Assembly (NCBI GenBank): GCA_018383975.1
Contig: JAHAZT010000065.1
Coordinates: 1-37,097 of the forward strand
Source: Eubacteriales bacterium
Lineage (GTDB): Bacteria; Bacillota; Clostridia; Oscillospirales; CAG-272
DNA length: 37,097 bases
Direction of reading: 5' to 3'
The notes under the pieces are model-generated. The model was given only the letters and a program-made list of their open reading frames with translations, was not told the origin of the DNA and ran no database searches. The translations under genes and the position numbers were made by a program. Positions 8,604-16,923 of the stretch are shown here, one piece after another. Each line of letters begins with the position of its first letter. The stretch's first letter is position 1.

Positions 8604-10292
8604 ATGAAATTTTCGGAAATGCCTTATACGCGTCCGGATACGGAAAAAATCCGCGCGCAGTATGATGAGCTTATAGCCCGCTTCAAGGCGGCAAAATCGG
8701 CTGATGAGCAGATTGCGATAATCTCCGAGGAGGAGACGCTCCGCAGTCATTTTATGACGGAGGCAACGCTCGTTTCAATCCGCAATTCGGTCAATACGAA
8801 GGACGAATTCTATGATAAGGAAAACGAATATATCGATGAAAATTCGCCTTTTGTAAGCGAAAAAATTCAGGCGTTTACGGACGCCATGCTCGCTTCCGGG
8901 TTCCGTTCCGAGCTTGAAGCGCATTACGGAAAGCTGCTCTTTACAAATTATGAGATAGCCGCGCGCTGCTTCGACCCTAAAATCATTCCGCTCATGCAGG
9001 AGGAAAACAAGCTCGTTTCCGCTTATCAGAAGCTCTACGGCTCTGCCCTCGTCGATTTTGACGGCAAAAAACTCCCGCTCCCCATGCTCGCTCCCTATAA
9101 GGAAAGCCGTGACAGAGACGTCCGTCGCGCCGCTTTTGAAGCCGACGGCAAATTCTTTGATGAGCACAGAGAAGAATTTGACGACCTCTTTGACAAGCTC
9201 GTAAAAGTCCGCACGAAAATGGCGCACGAGCTGGGTTATAAGAGCTTTGTCGAGATGGGATATGACCGTCTCGGCAGAAACTGCTACGGACCGGCAGAGG
9301 TTGCAAAGTTCAGAGAGGCAATCGCAAGGGACGCTGTTCCCGTTGTCGCCGAAGTTAAGGAGCTTCAGAGAAAGAGAATCGGCGTTGACACGCTCATGCT
9401 CTATGATAACGGCTTTACCTTCAGCGACGGTACCGCCGTTCCCGAAGGCACGGCAGACGATATTCTTGCCGCAGGCAGAAAAATGTATCACGAGCTTTCT
9501 CCCGAAACGGCGGAATTCATTGATTTTATGTATGACAACGAGCTTCTTGACGTTCTCTCAAAGGACGGCAAGGCGCCGGGCGGCTACTGCACCTTCATTC
9601 CGGATTATAAGTCACCCTTTATCTTCTCAAACTTCAACGGCACGGCGGGCGACGTCGACGTTCTCACGCACGAGGCAGGTCACGCTTTCCAGGCATACCG
9701 CGCCGCAAAGCTGGGAATCACGGGCGACCTTTCAAATCCCACGATGGAAACCTGCGAATGTCATTCAATGAGCATGGAATTTCTGACAAGCGAATATCAC
9801 AACCTCTTCTTCGGCAAAAATACGGCAAAATACGAGCTTTCTCATGCCGAGGACGCTCTCTGCTTCATTCCTTACGGCTGTATGGTTGACGAATTCCAGC
9901 ACAGAATGTATGAAAATCCGGCCCTCACTCCGGAGCAGAGAAACGAGGTATGGGCAAGCCTTGAAAAGAAATACTGCCCGTATCTCAGCACAGAGGGACT
10001 CCCCTTCTACGGCAGAGGCGCAGGCTGGCAGAGACAGCTTCACATATATATGTATCCTCTTTATTATATCGACTACTGCATGGCGCAGACGGTTGCGTTC
10101 CAGTTCTGGCTTGCATATATGAAAAACAAAGAGGACGCATGGAAGCGTTACCTCGCATTTACGGACAAAGCCGGCACAAAGACCTTTGAAGAGGTCGTTT
10201 CCGAGGCAGGACTCTTCCTTCCCTATGAGGACGGCGGCATGAAGAAAATCTGCGAAAGCGTCGGCGAATGGATAAGGACGCATCAGCTCTGA
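8604..10292 (+). CDS. M3-family zinc oligoendopeptidase (PepF-like)
   Basis: This is a cytosolic zinc peptidase that cleaves short peptides, 562 aa. The zinc motif is HEAGH at residues 356-360, and the third ligand is probably E385 in METCECHS, 25 residues on, the spacing seen in M3 enzymes. The mostly helical N-terminal half and the motif GCMVDEFQHRMYE (about 430-442) fit the M3B oligoendopeptidase F / Pz-peptidase group. There is no signal peptide. It has its own promoter and a GGAGG ribosome site 9 bases before the ATG. A long hairpin follows the stop. Confidence 0.94.
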   Translation: MKFSEMPYTRPDTEKIRAQYDELIARFKAAKSADEQIAIISEEETLRSHFMTEATLVSIRNSVNTKDEFYDKENEYIDENSPFVSEKIQAFTDAMLASGFRSELEAHYGKLLFTNYEIAARCFDPKIIPLMQEENKLVSAYQKLYGSALVDFDGKKLPLPMLAPYKESRDRDVRRAAFEADGKFFDEHREEFDDLFDKLVKVRTKMAHELGYKSFVEMGYDRLGRNCYGPAEVAKFREAIARDAVPVVAEVKELQRKRIGVDTLMLYDNGFTFSDGTAVPEGTADDILAAGRKMYHELSPETAEFIDFMYDNELLDVLSKDGKAPGGYCTFIPDYKSPFIFSNFNGTAGDVDVLTHEAGHAFQAYRAAKLGITGDLSNPTMETCECHSMSMEFLTSEYHNLFFGKNTAKYELSHAEDALCFIPYGCMVDEFQHRMYENPALTPEQRNEVWASLEKKYCPYLSTEGLPFYGRGAGWQRQLHIYMYPLYYIDYCMAQTVAFQFWLAYMKNKEDAWKRYLAFTDKAGTKTFEEVVSEAGLFLPYEDGGMKKICESVGEWIRTHQL

Positions 10293-10304
10293 GATAATGT
10301 TTTA

Positions 10305-10335
10305 TTTGCCCAAGCGGGATTATCGCTTGGGCAAA
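10305..10335 (+). terminator. Hairpin after the oligopeptidase, without a T-run
   Basis: A perfect 12-bp stem (10305-10316 with 10324-10335) has a 7-base loop. It lies 12 bases after the stop but is followed by AAACTATTG instead of T, so intrinsic termination would be weak. It may be an mRNA 3'-end stabiliser. Confidence 0.5.
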
Positions 10336-10338
10336 CTA

Positions 10339-10367
10339 TTGACAAAAAGTTTCTTTATTGATGAAAT
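10339..10367 (+). promoter_or_regulatory. Candidate promoter for the small membrane protein
   Basis: An exact TTGACA (10339-10344), a 17-bp spacer and a poor -10 match TGAAAT (10362-10367). An alternative TATATA-like box lies slightly downstream. Confidence 0.4.
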
Positions 10368-10399
10368 AGATATATAAAACTTTTTGAAAGGTGCTTTTT

Positions 10400-10912
10400 A
10401 TGAACAATCAACCCTCTATTTCTCCACGCAAAGCTCTTGAAAACCTTTACAAAGGCGCAAGATATGATATTTTCATTATCTTCGCTTTGACAATTGTCAA
10501 CCTTGTTTTGTCATTTACAGACTCGAATTTGTACTATCTCTTTTCCGCAGAGATACCGTTTTTTGTGCTTGGAATCGGTCGTGCGCTTCTCGAAAAAGGG
10601 CTTATCTCCTCTCTGACAGTGCCCTCCGTGCTTTCGTTTGTATTCTGTATTCCGTACCTATTCTTCTGGATATTCTCCAAAAAACATTACGGTTGCATGA
10701 TCGCGGCGCTTGTATATTTTTCAATCGACTGCGTATTTCTCGTCTCCGTCTTTACAAAAGAACTTGCTCTTGAAGCGTTTATTCATCTCGTTGTCCTCGG
10801 ATTGCTTATTTACGGCGTTGTCCTCGGTGCAAAGCTCAAAAAAATGCCGAAGGACGAGCCCTCCGCAGAAACTCCCATGGCGGAAGAACATTCATCCGAA
10901 GAAAATCAATAA
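10400..10912 (+). CDS. Small polytopic membrane protein, function unknown
   Basis: The protein has 170 aa with about five hydrophobic segments (roughly residues 22-41, 45-62, 76-94, 97-118 and 122-146) and an acidic, glutamate-rich cytoplasmic tail. I do not recognise a named family. The ATG at 10400 is chosen because GAAAGG lies 8 bases upstream; an in-frame GTG at 10391 overlaps that ribosome site. The gene stands alone between the peptidase and the convergent HtrA-like protease, with a bidirectional terminator after its stop. Confidence 0.85.
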   Translation: MNNQPSISPRKALENLYKGARYDIFIIFALTIVNLVLSFTDSNLYYLFSAEIPFFVLGIGRALLEKGLISSLTVPSVLSFVFCIPYLFFWIFSKKHYGCMIAALVYFSIDCVFLVSVFTKELALEAFIHLVVLGLLIYGVVLGAKLKKMPKDEPSAETPMAEEHSSEENQ

Positions 10913-10919
10913 TACAAAA

Positions 10920-10960
10920 AAAGAAACGGCGGCTGACTTTCGTCAGACCGCCGCTTCTTT
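10920..10960. terminator. Bidirectional terminator between membrane protein and HtrA-like gene
   Basis: AAGAA-CGGCGGCTGAC and its complement GTCAG-CCGCCG-TTCTT form a long stem with a short loop. There is an A-run on the left and T-rich sequence on the right, so it can serve both convergent genes. Confidence 0.88.
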
Positions 10961-10995
10961 ATTTTAAGGAGAACAAATGAAGAAGTTAGCTTATT

Positions 10996-12417
10996 TTATG
11001 AAGGGTCAAACTCGACGAAGGTAACGTTCAGCGTTACTTCCTCGCATGAACGCAGATACGCATTGTATGATCCGCTTGATTTTGACGCTTCGGTGGGACG
11101 GAGGATTTTGAGCGTAACCGTATCGCCCACCTTGTATTTTGTAAGAAGCTCGGTAAGAATTGAGAAATCACCGCAATCAACGTCGTCGATGGCTGTTATA
11201 ATGTCGCCGGGTTTTATCCCCGCGAGGGCTGCCGTTCCGCCTTCCTTTACAGTATCAACCCGAATATATCCGGTTATTTTTCTCATACCGATTTCAATAT
11301 AATTGTAAATGCTGACGCCGAGACGTGCAACGCCCGTCAGATAACCGTATTGCGAAAAATCGTTTACGCACTTTATGACCTTTTCCGAGGGGATTGCATA
11401 TCCCATCGCCTCAACGCTCGTTCCGCCGACCTTTGCGTTCGTTATACCGATGAGCTCGCCCTTCATATTGAAAAGTCCGCCGCCGGAGTTGCCGGAGTTT
11501 ATCGCCGCCGTCGTCTGCATAAGGGTCATTGTTGTGTTTTCAACGGTAACCGTTCTTGAAAGCGCGCTGATTATGCCGTCCGAAAGGGTTATTCCGTAGC
11601 CGAGAGGGTTGCCTATTGCAAGCACCTGCTCGCCGAGCTTGAGTGCGTCCGAGTCGCCGATTTTGGCGGCGGTGCAGTCATTTTTGTTTATTTTTATAAC
11701 AGATACGTCCGCACTTTCGTCGCCGCAGATGTACGCACCTTCATATTTCGTGCCGTCATAAAGCGTGACAGTTATCTTTTCCGTATTCTTGCCGACGACG
11801 TGATAATTTGTGATTATATATCCGTTCGTCGTGTAAATAACGCCCGAACCTCTGCCGACAGACGTCTGAGGACCGTAATAATAAGACTGAACGGTTTCCG
11901 TAGCTTCAATCTGAACAACGGAGTTTATGCATTTTTCGGCAACCTCCGCATAGTTTGCAAGGCATTTGTCGGTGGTTGATTTTACCGCGAGCGGAATGTC
12001 CTTTGCGTTCACCTTTGTAACGGGGACAATATTATCCGAGGTGCTTGTCTGATTCTGCCCGTTTACGTCGGTCGTCTTTCCGGGGTCTTCCGTCGTGACT
12101 GACGAAGGCGACGTCGTGGTTTCCGTTTTCGTGTTGCGGATAATACCCGTCACCGCATTCGCGCATATGCCGCAGATTATCGAAACGACAAGGCAAAGTG
12201 CCACAATCCAGCCGACGGTCTTTTTGGACATGTATGAGTCCTTCGGCTTTTTGCCGCCGGACTGATTTCCGCCGTTATAATTATTGTATGAATACTGTGG
12301 GGCTTCGTTGTTATCGGGGGTTGCATTTTCCCGATTGTATCCGTATCCATTGTTTTCTTCGTTACGGTTTCTGCCGGATTCGTCCTCTTCCGGTCTTTTT
12401 TCATCATCGTATAACAT
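10996..12417 (-). CDS. HtrA/DegP-like membrane-anchored serine protease with PDZ domain
   Basis: This is an envelope quality-control protease of 473 aa. The cytoplasmic N-terminus (1-65) is Asn/Glu/Tyr-rich and low in complexity. A single membrane segment at about 68-92 anchors it with the protease outside, followed by a Thr/Ser-rich linker. The trypsin-like domain has the full triad: H206 in NYHVV, D237 in SADVSV and S311 in GNSGG. One PDZ domain follows at about 360-445 (GTAALAGIKPGDII). The architecture is that of Bacillota HtrA, YyxA and YycK-type proteins. The ribosome site is a G-rich GAAGGGG. The gene is monocistronic. Confidence 0.95.
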   Translation of the reverse strand: MLYDDEKRPEEDESGRNRNEENNGYGYNRENATPDNNEAPQYSYNNYNGGNQSGGKKPKDSYMSKKTVGWIVALCLVVSIICGICANAVTGIIRNTKTETTTSPSSVTTEDPGKTTDVNGQNQTSTSDNIVPVTKVNAKDIPLAVKSTTDKCLANYAEVAEKCINSVVQIEATETVQSYYYGPQTSVGRGSGVIYTTNGYIITNYHVVGKNTEKITVTLYDGTKYEGAYICGDESADVSVIKINKNDCTAAKIGDSDALKLGEQVLAIGNPLGYGITLSDGIISALSRTVTVENTTMTLMQTTAAINSGNSGGGLFNMKGELIGITNAKVGGTSVEAMGYAIPSEKVIKCVNDFSQYGYLTGVARLGVSIYNYIEIGMRKITGYIRVDTVKEGGTAALAGIKPGDIITAIDDVDCGDFSILTELLTKYKVGDTVTLKILRPTEASKSSGSYNAYLRSCEEVTLNVTFVEFDPS

Positions 12418-12469
12418 TATTTTTCCCCTTCGGATGTTTTTTCTTTTGCTGTTGTGCTTACATTTTAAC

Positions 12470-12481
12470 TCACAAATGTGA
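12470..12481. promoter_or_regulatory. Small inverted repeat upstream of the HtrA-like gene
   Basis: TCACA-AA-TGTGA is a 5+5 palindrome 53 bases before the protease start. It directly borders a TAAAAT box (12468-12463 on the minus strand). It could be an operator; no regulator is identified. Confidence 0.3.
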
Positions 12482-12532
12482 CAAAGTGTTGAACGTTTCT
12501 TATCTCTTGCGTAAATAAGTTTTTTATATTTA

Positions 12533-12561
12533 TTGAATTTTCGCGCAGGAATGTATATAAT
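12533..12561 (+). promoter_or_regulatory. Promoter of the GNAT acetyltransferase
   Basis: TTGAAT (12533-12538), a 17-bp spacer and an exact TATAAT (12556-12561), 32 bases before the start codon. Confidence 0.85.
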
Positions 12562-12593
12562 AGGTTTAAGATAATTTCCGCACGGAGACTTTT

Positions 12594-13166
12594 ATGGATA
12601 AAGACAAACTCGGCATTTTTGCAAAAATCCCGACGATTGAAACTCCGCGGCTGGTTCTGCGCAAAATGAAGCCGTCGGATTCGGAGGATATGTTTGAATA
12701 CGCGTCGCGACCGGAGGTATCCGAATATCTTTTGTGGCTTCCGCACGCAACCCCGCGCTATACGAAAAATTATCTGCATTTTTTGCAGAGTCAATACATG
12801 ACGAAAAATTTTTATGACTGGGCGGTGACTGTGAAATCGACGGGGAAAATGATCGGCACATGCGGTTTTACCTCATTTGACCTTTCAAATAACTCCGCCG
12901 AGGTCGGTTATGTGCTCAGCAGCAGCTATTGGGGACTCGGTATCGCTCCGGAGGCGCTGAAAAGTGTGATTGATTTCGGCTTTTGCGAGCTGGAGCTTCA
13001 TCGCATCTGCGCCCGCATTATGGACGGAAACAGTCGCAGCGAATCCGTTGCGAGAAAGTGCGGCATGACGCTTGAAGCCACTATGCGCGACCTGCTTTAC
13101 GTGAAAGGCGCATATCGGACGATAAAAATCTATTCCGTGCTCGAAAGCGACCGCAATCTTCTTTGA
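12594..13166 (+). CDS. GNAT-family N-acetyltransferase (RimJ/RimL type)
   Basis: The 190-aa acetyl-CoA-dependent acetyltransferase opens with ETPRLVLR (residues 16-23), the typical RimJ/RimL start. The acetyl-CoA-binding motif A region, EVGYVLSSSYWGLGIAPEA, is at about 103-121. The segment NSRSESVARKCGM, typical of the group, follows at about 145-157. The acceptor (a ribosomal protein N-terminus, an antibiotic or another amine) cannot be told from sequence. GGAG lies 6 bases before the ATG. The gene is single, followed by a terminator and a repeat island. Confidence 0.9.
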   Translation: MDKDKLGIFAKIPTIETPRLVLRKMKPSDSEDMFEYASRPEVSEYLLWLPHATPRYTKNYLHFLQSQYMTKNFYDWAVTVKSTGKMIGTCGFTSFDLSNNSAEVGYVLSSSYWGLGIAPEALKSVIDFGFCELELHRICARIMDGNSRSESVARKCGMTLEATMRDLLYVKGAYRTIKIYSVLESDRNLL

Positions 13167-13181
13167 AAATCAGGGCCAAAT

Positions 13182-13216
13182 AAAAACAGAGACGAAAATT
13201 TCGCCTCTGTTTTTTG
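13182..13216 (+). terminator. Terminator after the GNAT gene
   Basis: AAAAACAGAG...CTCTGTTTTTT encloses a CGAAAATTTCG inner stem and is followed by a T-run. The same CAGAG-type hairpin recurs at 13530-13551 and 22439-22461 inside repeat islands, so this terminator belongs to a repeated family. Confidence 0.85.
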
Positions 13217-13406
13217 TTTTTAGTAAGCCCCGTTTGCGCAGGGATTTGCAAGTATGCGGAGCATGCTTGCAGGCGTCGCCGAGACGGGTTCGGAAACCGC
13301 GCAGCGGTTGGAGTGTAAAAAAACAATCCTTCAGTCGGCTTGCGCCGACAGCTCCCTTTACACAAGGGAGCCTATAAAACTATCCAATAATTGAAGTTTC
13401 TTTTGC

Positions 13407-13462
13407 AAAAGTACACCTCATCCGTCAGCCTGCGGCTGCCACCTTCCCCTACTGGGGAAGGC
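13407..13462 (+). repeat. CCTCATCCGTCAG module, copy 1
   Basis: This 56-bp module contains two small hairpins, GCCTGCGGC and CCTTCCCC/GGGGAAGG. It is essentially identical to 37025-37080 and shares its first 42 bases with 22540-22581. It always follows a connector copy directly. Confidence 0.9.
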
Positions 13463-13673
13463 TATATTAAAACTCCGCACATACTTCCCGATAACCGAAG
13501 TTTCTTTTGCCTTCTCATCAAAACAAAAACAGAGGTGAGAAATCACCTCTGCTTTCTTAATTAAAAAATTTCAACAATACGATAATTAAAGTTTCTTTTG
13601 CCTTTTTATAAGTCCCGTCCGTGCAGATGATTAAAAATCTGTACAGACTTCCCGATAACCGAAGTTTCTTTTG

Positions 13674-13701
13674 CCTACTTTTCTTTTCAAAGAAAAGTAG
13701 G
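13674..13701. repeat. 28-bp perfect palindrome abutting the lipoprotein stop
   Basis: The arms CCTACTTTTCTTT and AAAGAAAAGTAGG (13 bp each) enclose a two-base centre. The palindrome follows a connector and ends one base before the TGA stop (13704-13702, minus) of the tandem-domain lipoprotein. Variants lie at 22742-22785 and twice at 31158-31221. Confidence 0.9.
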
Positions 13702-15519
13702 TCAATAAACGCTGAGGGTTACGAGCTGTGCGGGGAACTGGGAAACGCCTATCTTCGCTGCGTTGTCGCCCGTGATGTAAGACGTTGCGCTTGCGCTGAT
13801 GGTGTTGAACGTGTTGTATGTGCCGAGGTATCTGTCAGCACCGGCTACGTTTGTCGTGAGAATGTGAAGCTCTTCATTCCATACGAATGTTGCCGTCGGC
13901 TCTGTCGTGAGACGGATGCCTGCCTTGCCTGCCTGATATTCGTGAAGGTCAATGTATGTCTTGGTTTCGCCTGCCATAAAGTAGAGACGATAGCCGCCTT
14001 CAACAGCCTCGACGAAAACGTCAACAGCCGCTGCCGCATTGGTTGTCGTTGCGAGATAGTTTCCGCTCATTGCGCCGGAGAAATAGAGCGTCTTTTCAAG
14101 ATTGCCCTGAACGAGAGAGAATTTGTACGCCTTGCCTGCGACAACTTCCGTTGCAACATTTCTCGTGTACTCAATCGTATAGAGCTGTGCGGGGAACTGG
14201 GAAACGCCGATCTTAGACGCGTTGTCGCCCGTGATGTACGACGTTGCGCTTGCGCTGATTGTGTTGAACGTGTTGTACGTGCCGAGGTATCTGTCCTCAC
14301 CCGCTACGTTTGTCGTGAAGAGATGAAGCTCTTCGTTCCATACGAACGTTGCCGTCGGCTCTGTAGTGAGACGGATGCCTGCTTTGCCTTCCTTGTATTC
14401 GTGAAGGTCAATGTACGTCTTGGTTTCGCCTGCCATAAAGTAGAGACGATAGCCGCCTTCAACAGCCTCGACGAATACGTCGGCAGCCTTGGCGATGCTT
14501 TCCGTTGTTGCAAGATAATTTCCGCTCATCTTGCCGGAGAAGAAGAGTGTCTTTTCAAGATTGCCCTGAACAAGACCGAACTTGAAGGCTGTGTCTGTTG
14601 CAACTTCCGTAACTACTGCCTTTTTGATTTCAACCTTGTAGAGGTATGCGGGGAACTGGGAAACGCCGATCTTCGCTGCGTTGTCGCCCGTGATATAGGA
14701 CGTTGCGCTTGCGCTGATTGTGTTGAACGTGTTGTACGTGCCGAGGTATCTGTCCTCGCCCGCTACGTTTGTCGTGAAGAGGTGAAGCTCTTCGTTCCAT
14801 ACGAACGTTGCCGTCGGCTCTGTCGTGAGACGGATGCCTGCTTTACCTTCCTTGTATTCGTGAAGGTCAATGTATGTCTTGGTTTCGCCTGCGAAGAAAT
14901 AGAGACGGTAGCCGCCTTCAACAGCTTCAACGTAAACGTCTTCAGCCGCCATGGCGTCCTCTGTTGTTGCGAGATAGTTGCCGCTCATCTTGCCTGCGAA
15001 GAAGAGTGTCTTTTCAAGATTGCCCTGAACGAGCCCGAACTTGAAGGGGGTGTCTGTCTTGACTTCCTTTACAACCTCTATGCCGCCTGCCTTCGGAACT
15101 GCGGGAACATAGTGTGTAAATGTTACGGATTTAGACTCTTCGCCTTTTTTGACCGTCGCCGTAAGCTCATAGCGAAGCTCTTCTTCGGGAGTTTCGTTCA
15201 TTTCGATTGTAACCGTCTTGTCTCCGGCAACGATTTTGATTCCGTCTTCGGGGCCTGTGAGCACTTTTGCTGTCCATTCAACATCAAAAACTTCACCGCT
15301 GATAGTTACGATACCCACGCGCTTGAAGGGCTTGAGTGTTTTTTCCGCGGCGTCTTTATACATTGCATAAAGATACTGCTTTGCATTTTCAAGCGTGTCA
15401 ACTTTTTCTGTGTTGGGAGCTGACGTCGTTGTCTGCGCCGGATCGGGATTGGTTTTGCATCCCGCAAAGACCAGCGCGCAAAAAGTGAGCGCCAAAAGGA
15501 TAGCTATAATCTTTTTCAT
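13702..15519 (-). CDS. Lipoprotein with three near-identical 153-residue tandem domains
   Basis: This 605-aa surface protein has a lipoprotein signal with lipobox LVFAGC (Cys21), then a Thr/Ser/Pro linker. A domain at about 41-146 ends in a beta-rich segment (YELTATVKKG) that resembles bacterial Ig-like folds. Three repeats follow at 149-301, 302-454 and 455-605, with an exact 153-residue period. Each contains LVQGNLEKTL, MSGNYLATT, GGYRLYF, TYIDLHEY, ATFVWNEELH, RYLGTYNTFNTISASATSYI and IGVSQFPA. I recall similar repeats in secreted gut Bacillota proteins, some next to nucleases, but cannot name the family. They could be beta-trefoil-like ligand-binding units. The ribosome site is AAGGAG. 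It lies 19 bases after the nuclease lipoprotein gene and is last in the operon. Confidence 0.93.
   Translation of the reverse strand: MKKIIAILLALTFCALVFAGCKTNPDPAQTTTSAPNTEKVDTLENAKQYLYAMYKDAAEKTLKPFKRVGIVTISGEVFDVEWTAKVLTGPEDGIKIVAGDKTVTIEMNETPEEELRYELTATVKKGEESKSVTFTHYVPAVPKAGGIEVVKEVKTDTPFKFGLVQGNLEKTLFFAGKMSGNYLATTEDAMAAEDVYVEAVEGGYRLYFFAGETKTYIDLHEYKEGKAGIRLTTEPTATFVWNEELHLFTTNVAGEDRYLGTYNTFNTISASATSYITGDNAAKIGVSQFPAYLYKVEIKKAVVTEVATDTAFKFGLVQGNLEKTLFFSGKMSGNYLATTESIAKAADVFVEAVEGGYRLYFMAGETKTYIDLHEYKEGKAGIRLTTEPTATFVWNEELHLFTTNVAGEDRYLGTYNTFNTISASATSYITGDNASKIGVSQFPAQLYTIEYTRNVATEVVAGKAYKFSLVQGNLEKTLYFSGAMSGNYLATTTNAAAAVDVFVEAVEGGYRLYFMAGETKTYIDLHEYQAGKAGIRLTTEPTATFVWNEELHILTTNVAGADRYLGTYNTFNTISASATSYITGDNAAKIGVSQFPAQLVTLSVY
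13705..15075 (-). repeat. Triplicated 459-bp coding repeat
   Basis: Three in-frame units of 459 bp lie at 14617-15075, 14158-14616 and 13705-14157 (last slightly shorter). Long stretches are identical at the DNA level: GCCGTCGGCTCTGT recurs at 13892, 14351 and 14810, exactly 459 bp apart. Identity includes third codon positions, so duplication or gene conversion is recent or ongoing. Confidence 0.95.
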
Positions 15520-15538
15520 TTTTATCTCCTTATATTAT

Positions 15539-16879
15539 TTAATTGTTGATCGTTATATCGCCTGCCGATAAAACCTTTATCTGATATTCGCCGTCATAAT
15601 AATCCACAACGCCTCTCACGCTTATGTTTTTGCCTTCAAATCTGTCCGCCGTGACAAGATTGCCTTCACTGTCCGTCAGAACGGCGGTGCGAACGACAAC
15701 CTTTGTTCCGTCACTCTCGCAGGTGAGAGTCATCGCTCCCTTTGAGGAGCTCTCCTCGGAGACGGTTGTGTATATGCTTTTCACGGTGAGATTTTCCATT
15801 GAAACGGTTGTGTAAAGCGCAAGCGACGCAAAGCGGTATTCCTTTCCGTCTTTTTCCAAAGTGACCGTGCCGCGAGCAAATTTTTCAGCCGACACCGGCA
15901 TAAACGCGGGCTTATGTCCATCGCTTATTTTCTTGATATTGCTCGGGTCGTCCGGCTTCATCTGACGGTACGTAAGACCGGAAACCTGATAACTGTCTCC
16001 CGCCTCGTAATACTGAACCGTTCCGACTATTCTCGCCCTGTTGCCGACGGAGATTATAGAGAGTCCCGCTCCCGAAAGTCCGAAGCCGTAATAAACGGTC
16101 ATTCCGAAATACATATCCGTATCGGGGTCGTAGTCCTCTATGTAAATGCTTCTTCCGTCGTTGCGGGTGATGACGCCCTCAAATGCAACCTTTATGTTTG
16201 AGTAATCGGAAACGTTGAGCCGCAGCTCTCTGAGCGTCAGCTCGACAGCGTCGCCGTAGTAGAAATCGGGGTCTTTTTCTCCAGAATGAACGTTGAGCTT
16301 TTCCGCTCTTGCCTGCGCCAGAGCCGAAAGGCAGATGCTTCCGTAACGGTTGTTTCCCGTTGACGAAGCTATGGCAAGCCCGTTTTGCAGAATTTCAAGA
16401 TTGAGATTTCTGTATTCTCCGTCGTCGCTTTCCTTATACCATATCCAGACAAGATATCTTGAACCCGTTGAATCGAGGTTCCAATTCTCGTTGTCCGATT
16501 CGACAATGATACTTACCGCGGACGACAGCTTCTCTCTTGTGAATTCGGAAGCCTTTTTGCCGTACGGCTCGATTTTTCCCGTCGATTCGGGCGTGTCTAT
16601 GGCAAGATATCTTGCTTTCAGCACACCGCCGCGGACGACGTCCTCCGGAACGTTGAAATGCGTTGTGTCACCGTCGACATAGGTCTTCACCGTGACAACC
16701 TGCTTTTTCGTTTCGGATTTCATATTCAGCTTCAGCCCCGATACATAGTCCTGCTTTTCGACCTGCTCCGTGCCTCCCGGGGAGGTGGTTGTGACGCCTC
16801 CCTCGGAAGTGCATGAAGCGAGAGAAAGAACCAGTATTATCAGAGCCAGCAGAAGCGAAAGTACTCTTTTTGTTTTCAT
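15539..16879 (-). CDS. Surface lipoprotein nuclease, staphylococcal-nuclease (thermonuclease) type
   Basis: The 446-aa lipoprotein has lipobox LASC (Cys23). An SNase domain follows at about 60-205. It has VDGDT (68-72), ARYLAIDTPES (R90 and E98 at the positions of the catalytic Arg and Glu) and PYGKKASEF. A further Arg in GSRYLVWIWY (R141) fits the second catalytic arginine. All key residues look intact, so it is probably an active calcium-dependent nuclease outside the membrane, acting on DNA and/or RNA. The remaining 240 residues contain segments that look like OB-fold domains (for example VAFEGVITRNDGRSIYIED and ISVRGVVDYYDGEYQIKV). The ribosome site is weak. It lies 44 bases after the solute-binding protein gene. 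Confidence 0.93.
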   Translation of the reverse strand: MKTKRVLSLLLALIILVLSLASCTSEGGVTTTSPGGTEQVEKQDYVSGLKLNMKSETKKQVVTVKTYVDGDTTHFNVPEDVVRGGVLKARYLAIDTPESTGKIEPYGKKASEFTREKLSSAVSIIVESDNENWNLDSTGSRYLVWIWYKESDDGEYRNLNLEILQNGLAIASSTGNNRYGSICLSALAQARAEKLNVHSGEKDPDFYYGDAVELTLRELRLNVSDYSNIKVAFEGVITRNDGRSIYIEDYDPDTDMYFGMTVYYGFGLSGAGLSIISVGNRARIVGTVQYYEAGDSYQVSGLTYRQMKPDDPSNIKKISDGHKPAFMPVSAEKFARGTVTLEKDGKEYRFASLALYTTVSMENLTVKSIYTTVSEESSSKGAMTLTCESDGTKVVVRTAVLTDSEGNLVTADRFEGKNISVRGVVDYYDGEYQIKVLSAGDITINN

Positions 16880-16923
16880 TTGATTATTTGCTTTCGGAAA
16901 TTATTTTTTACTTTCGGGAATTA

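Larger units (their letters stand above)
13225..13701. repeat. Mosaic repeat island A
   Basis: This stretch has no gene. It is built from modules found in the other islands. Order: a TTTGCAAGTATGC module (13244-13300), a minus-oriented fragment of the GGCTCC module (about 13315-13374), connector (13383-13406), CCTCATCCGTCAG module (13407-13462), connector (13487-13510), CAGAGGTGA hairpin (13530-13551), a degenerate connector (13578-13601), connector (13651-13674), and palindrome (13674-13701). The connector is 24 bp, beginning CCCGATAA and ending TTTCTTTTGC. The island ends exactly at the stop codon of the leftward lipoprotein gene. Confidence 0.85.

Noticed and set aside
10977..11024. 15-codon frame (MKKLAYFMK...) with AAGGAG upstream, just after the bidirectional terminator
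   Set aside because: It lies after the terminator, overlaps the 3' end of the HtrA-like gene in antisense and has no promoter of its own. The ribosome-site match is probably chance.
13225..13701. Possible CRISPR array from repeated 24-bp units
   Set aside because: Spacing is irregular, the sequences between copies are themselves repeats, and there are no cas genes.
13621..15423. 600-residue open frame on the plus strand opposite the tandem-domain lipoprotein
   Set aside because: It mirrors the 459-bp repeats of the real gene, begins inside repeat DNA with no ribosome site, and is Cys/Arg-rich without recognisable domains. The minus-strand gene has a lipobox, a strong ribosome site and operon context.
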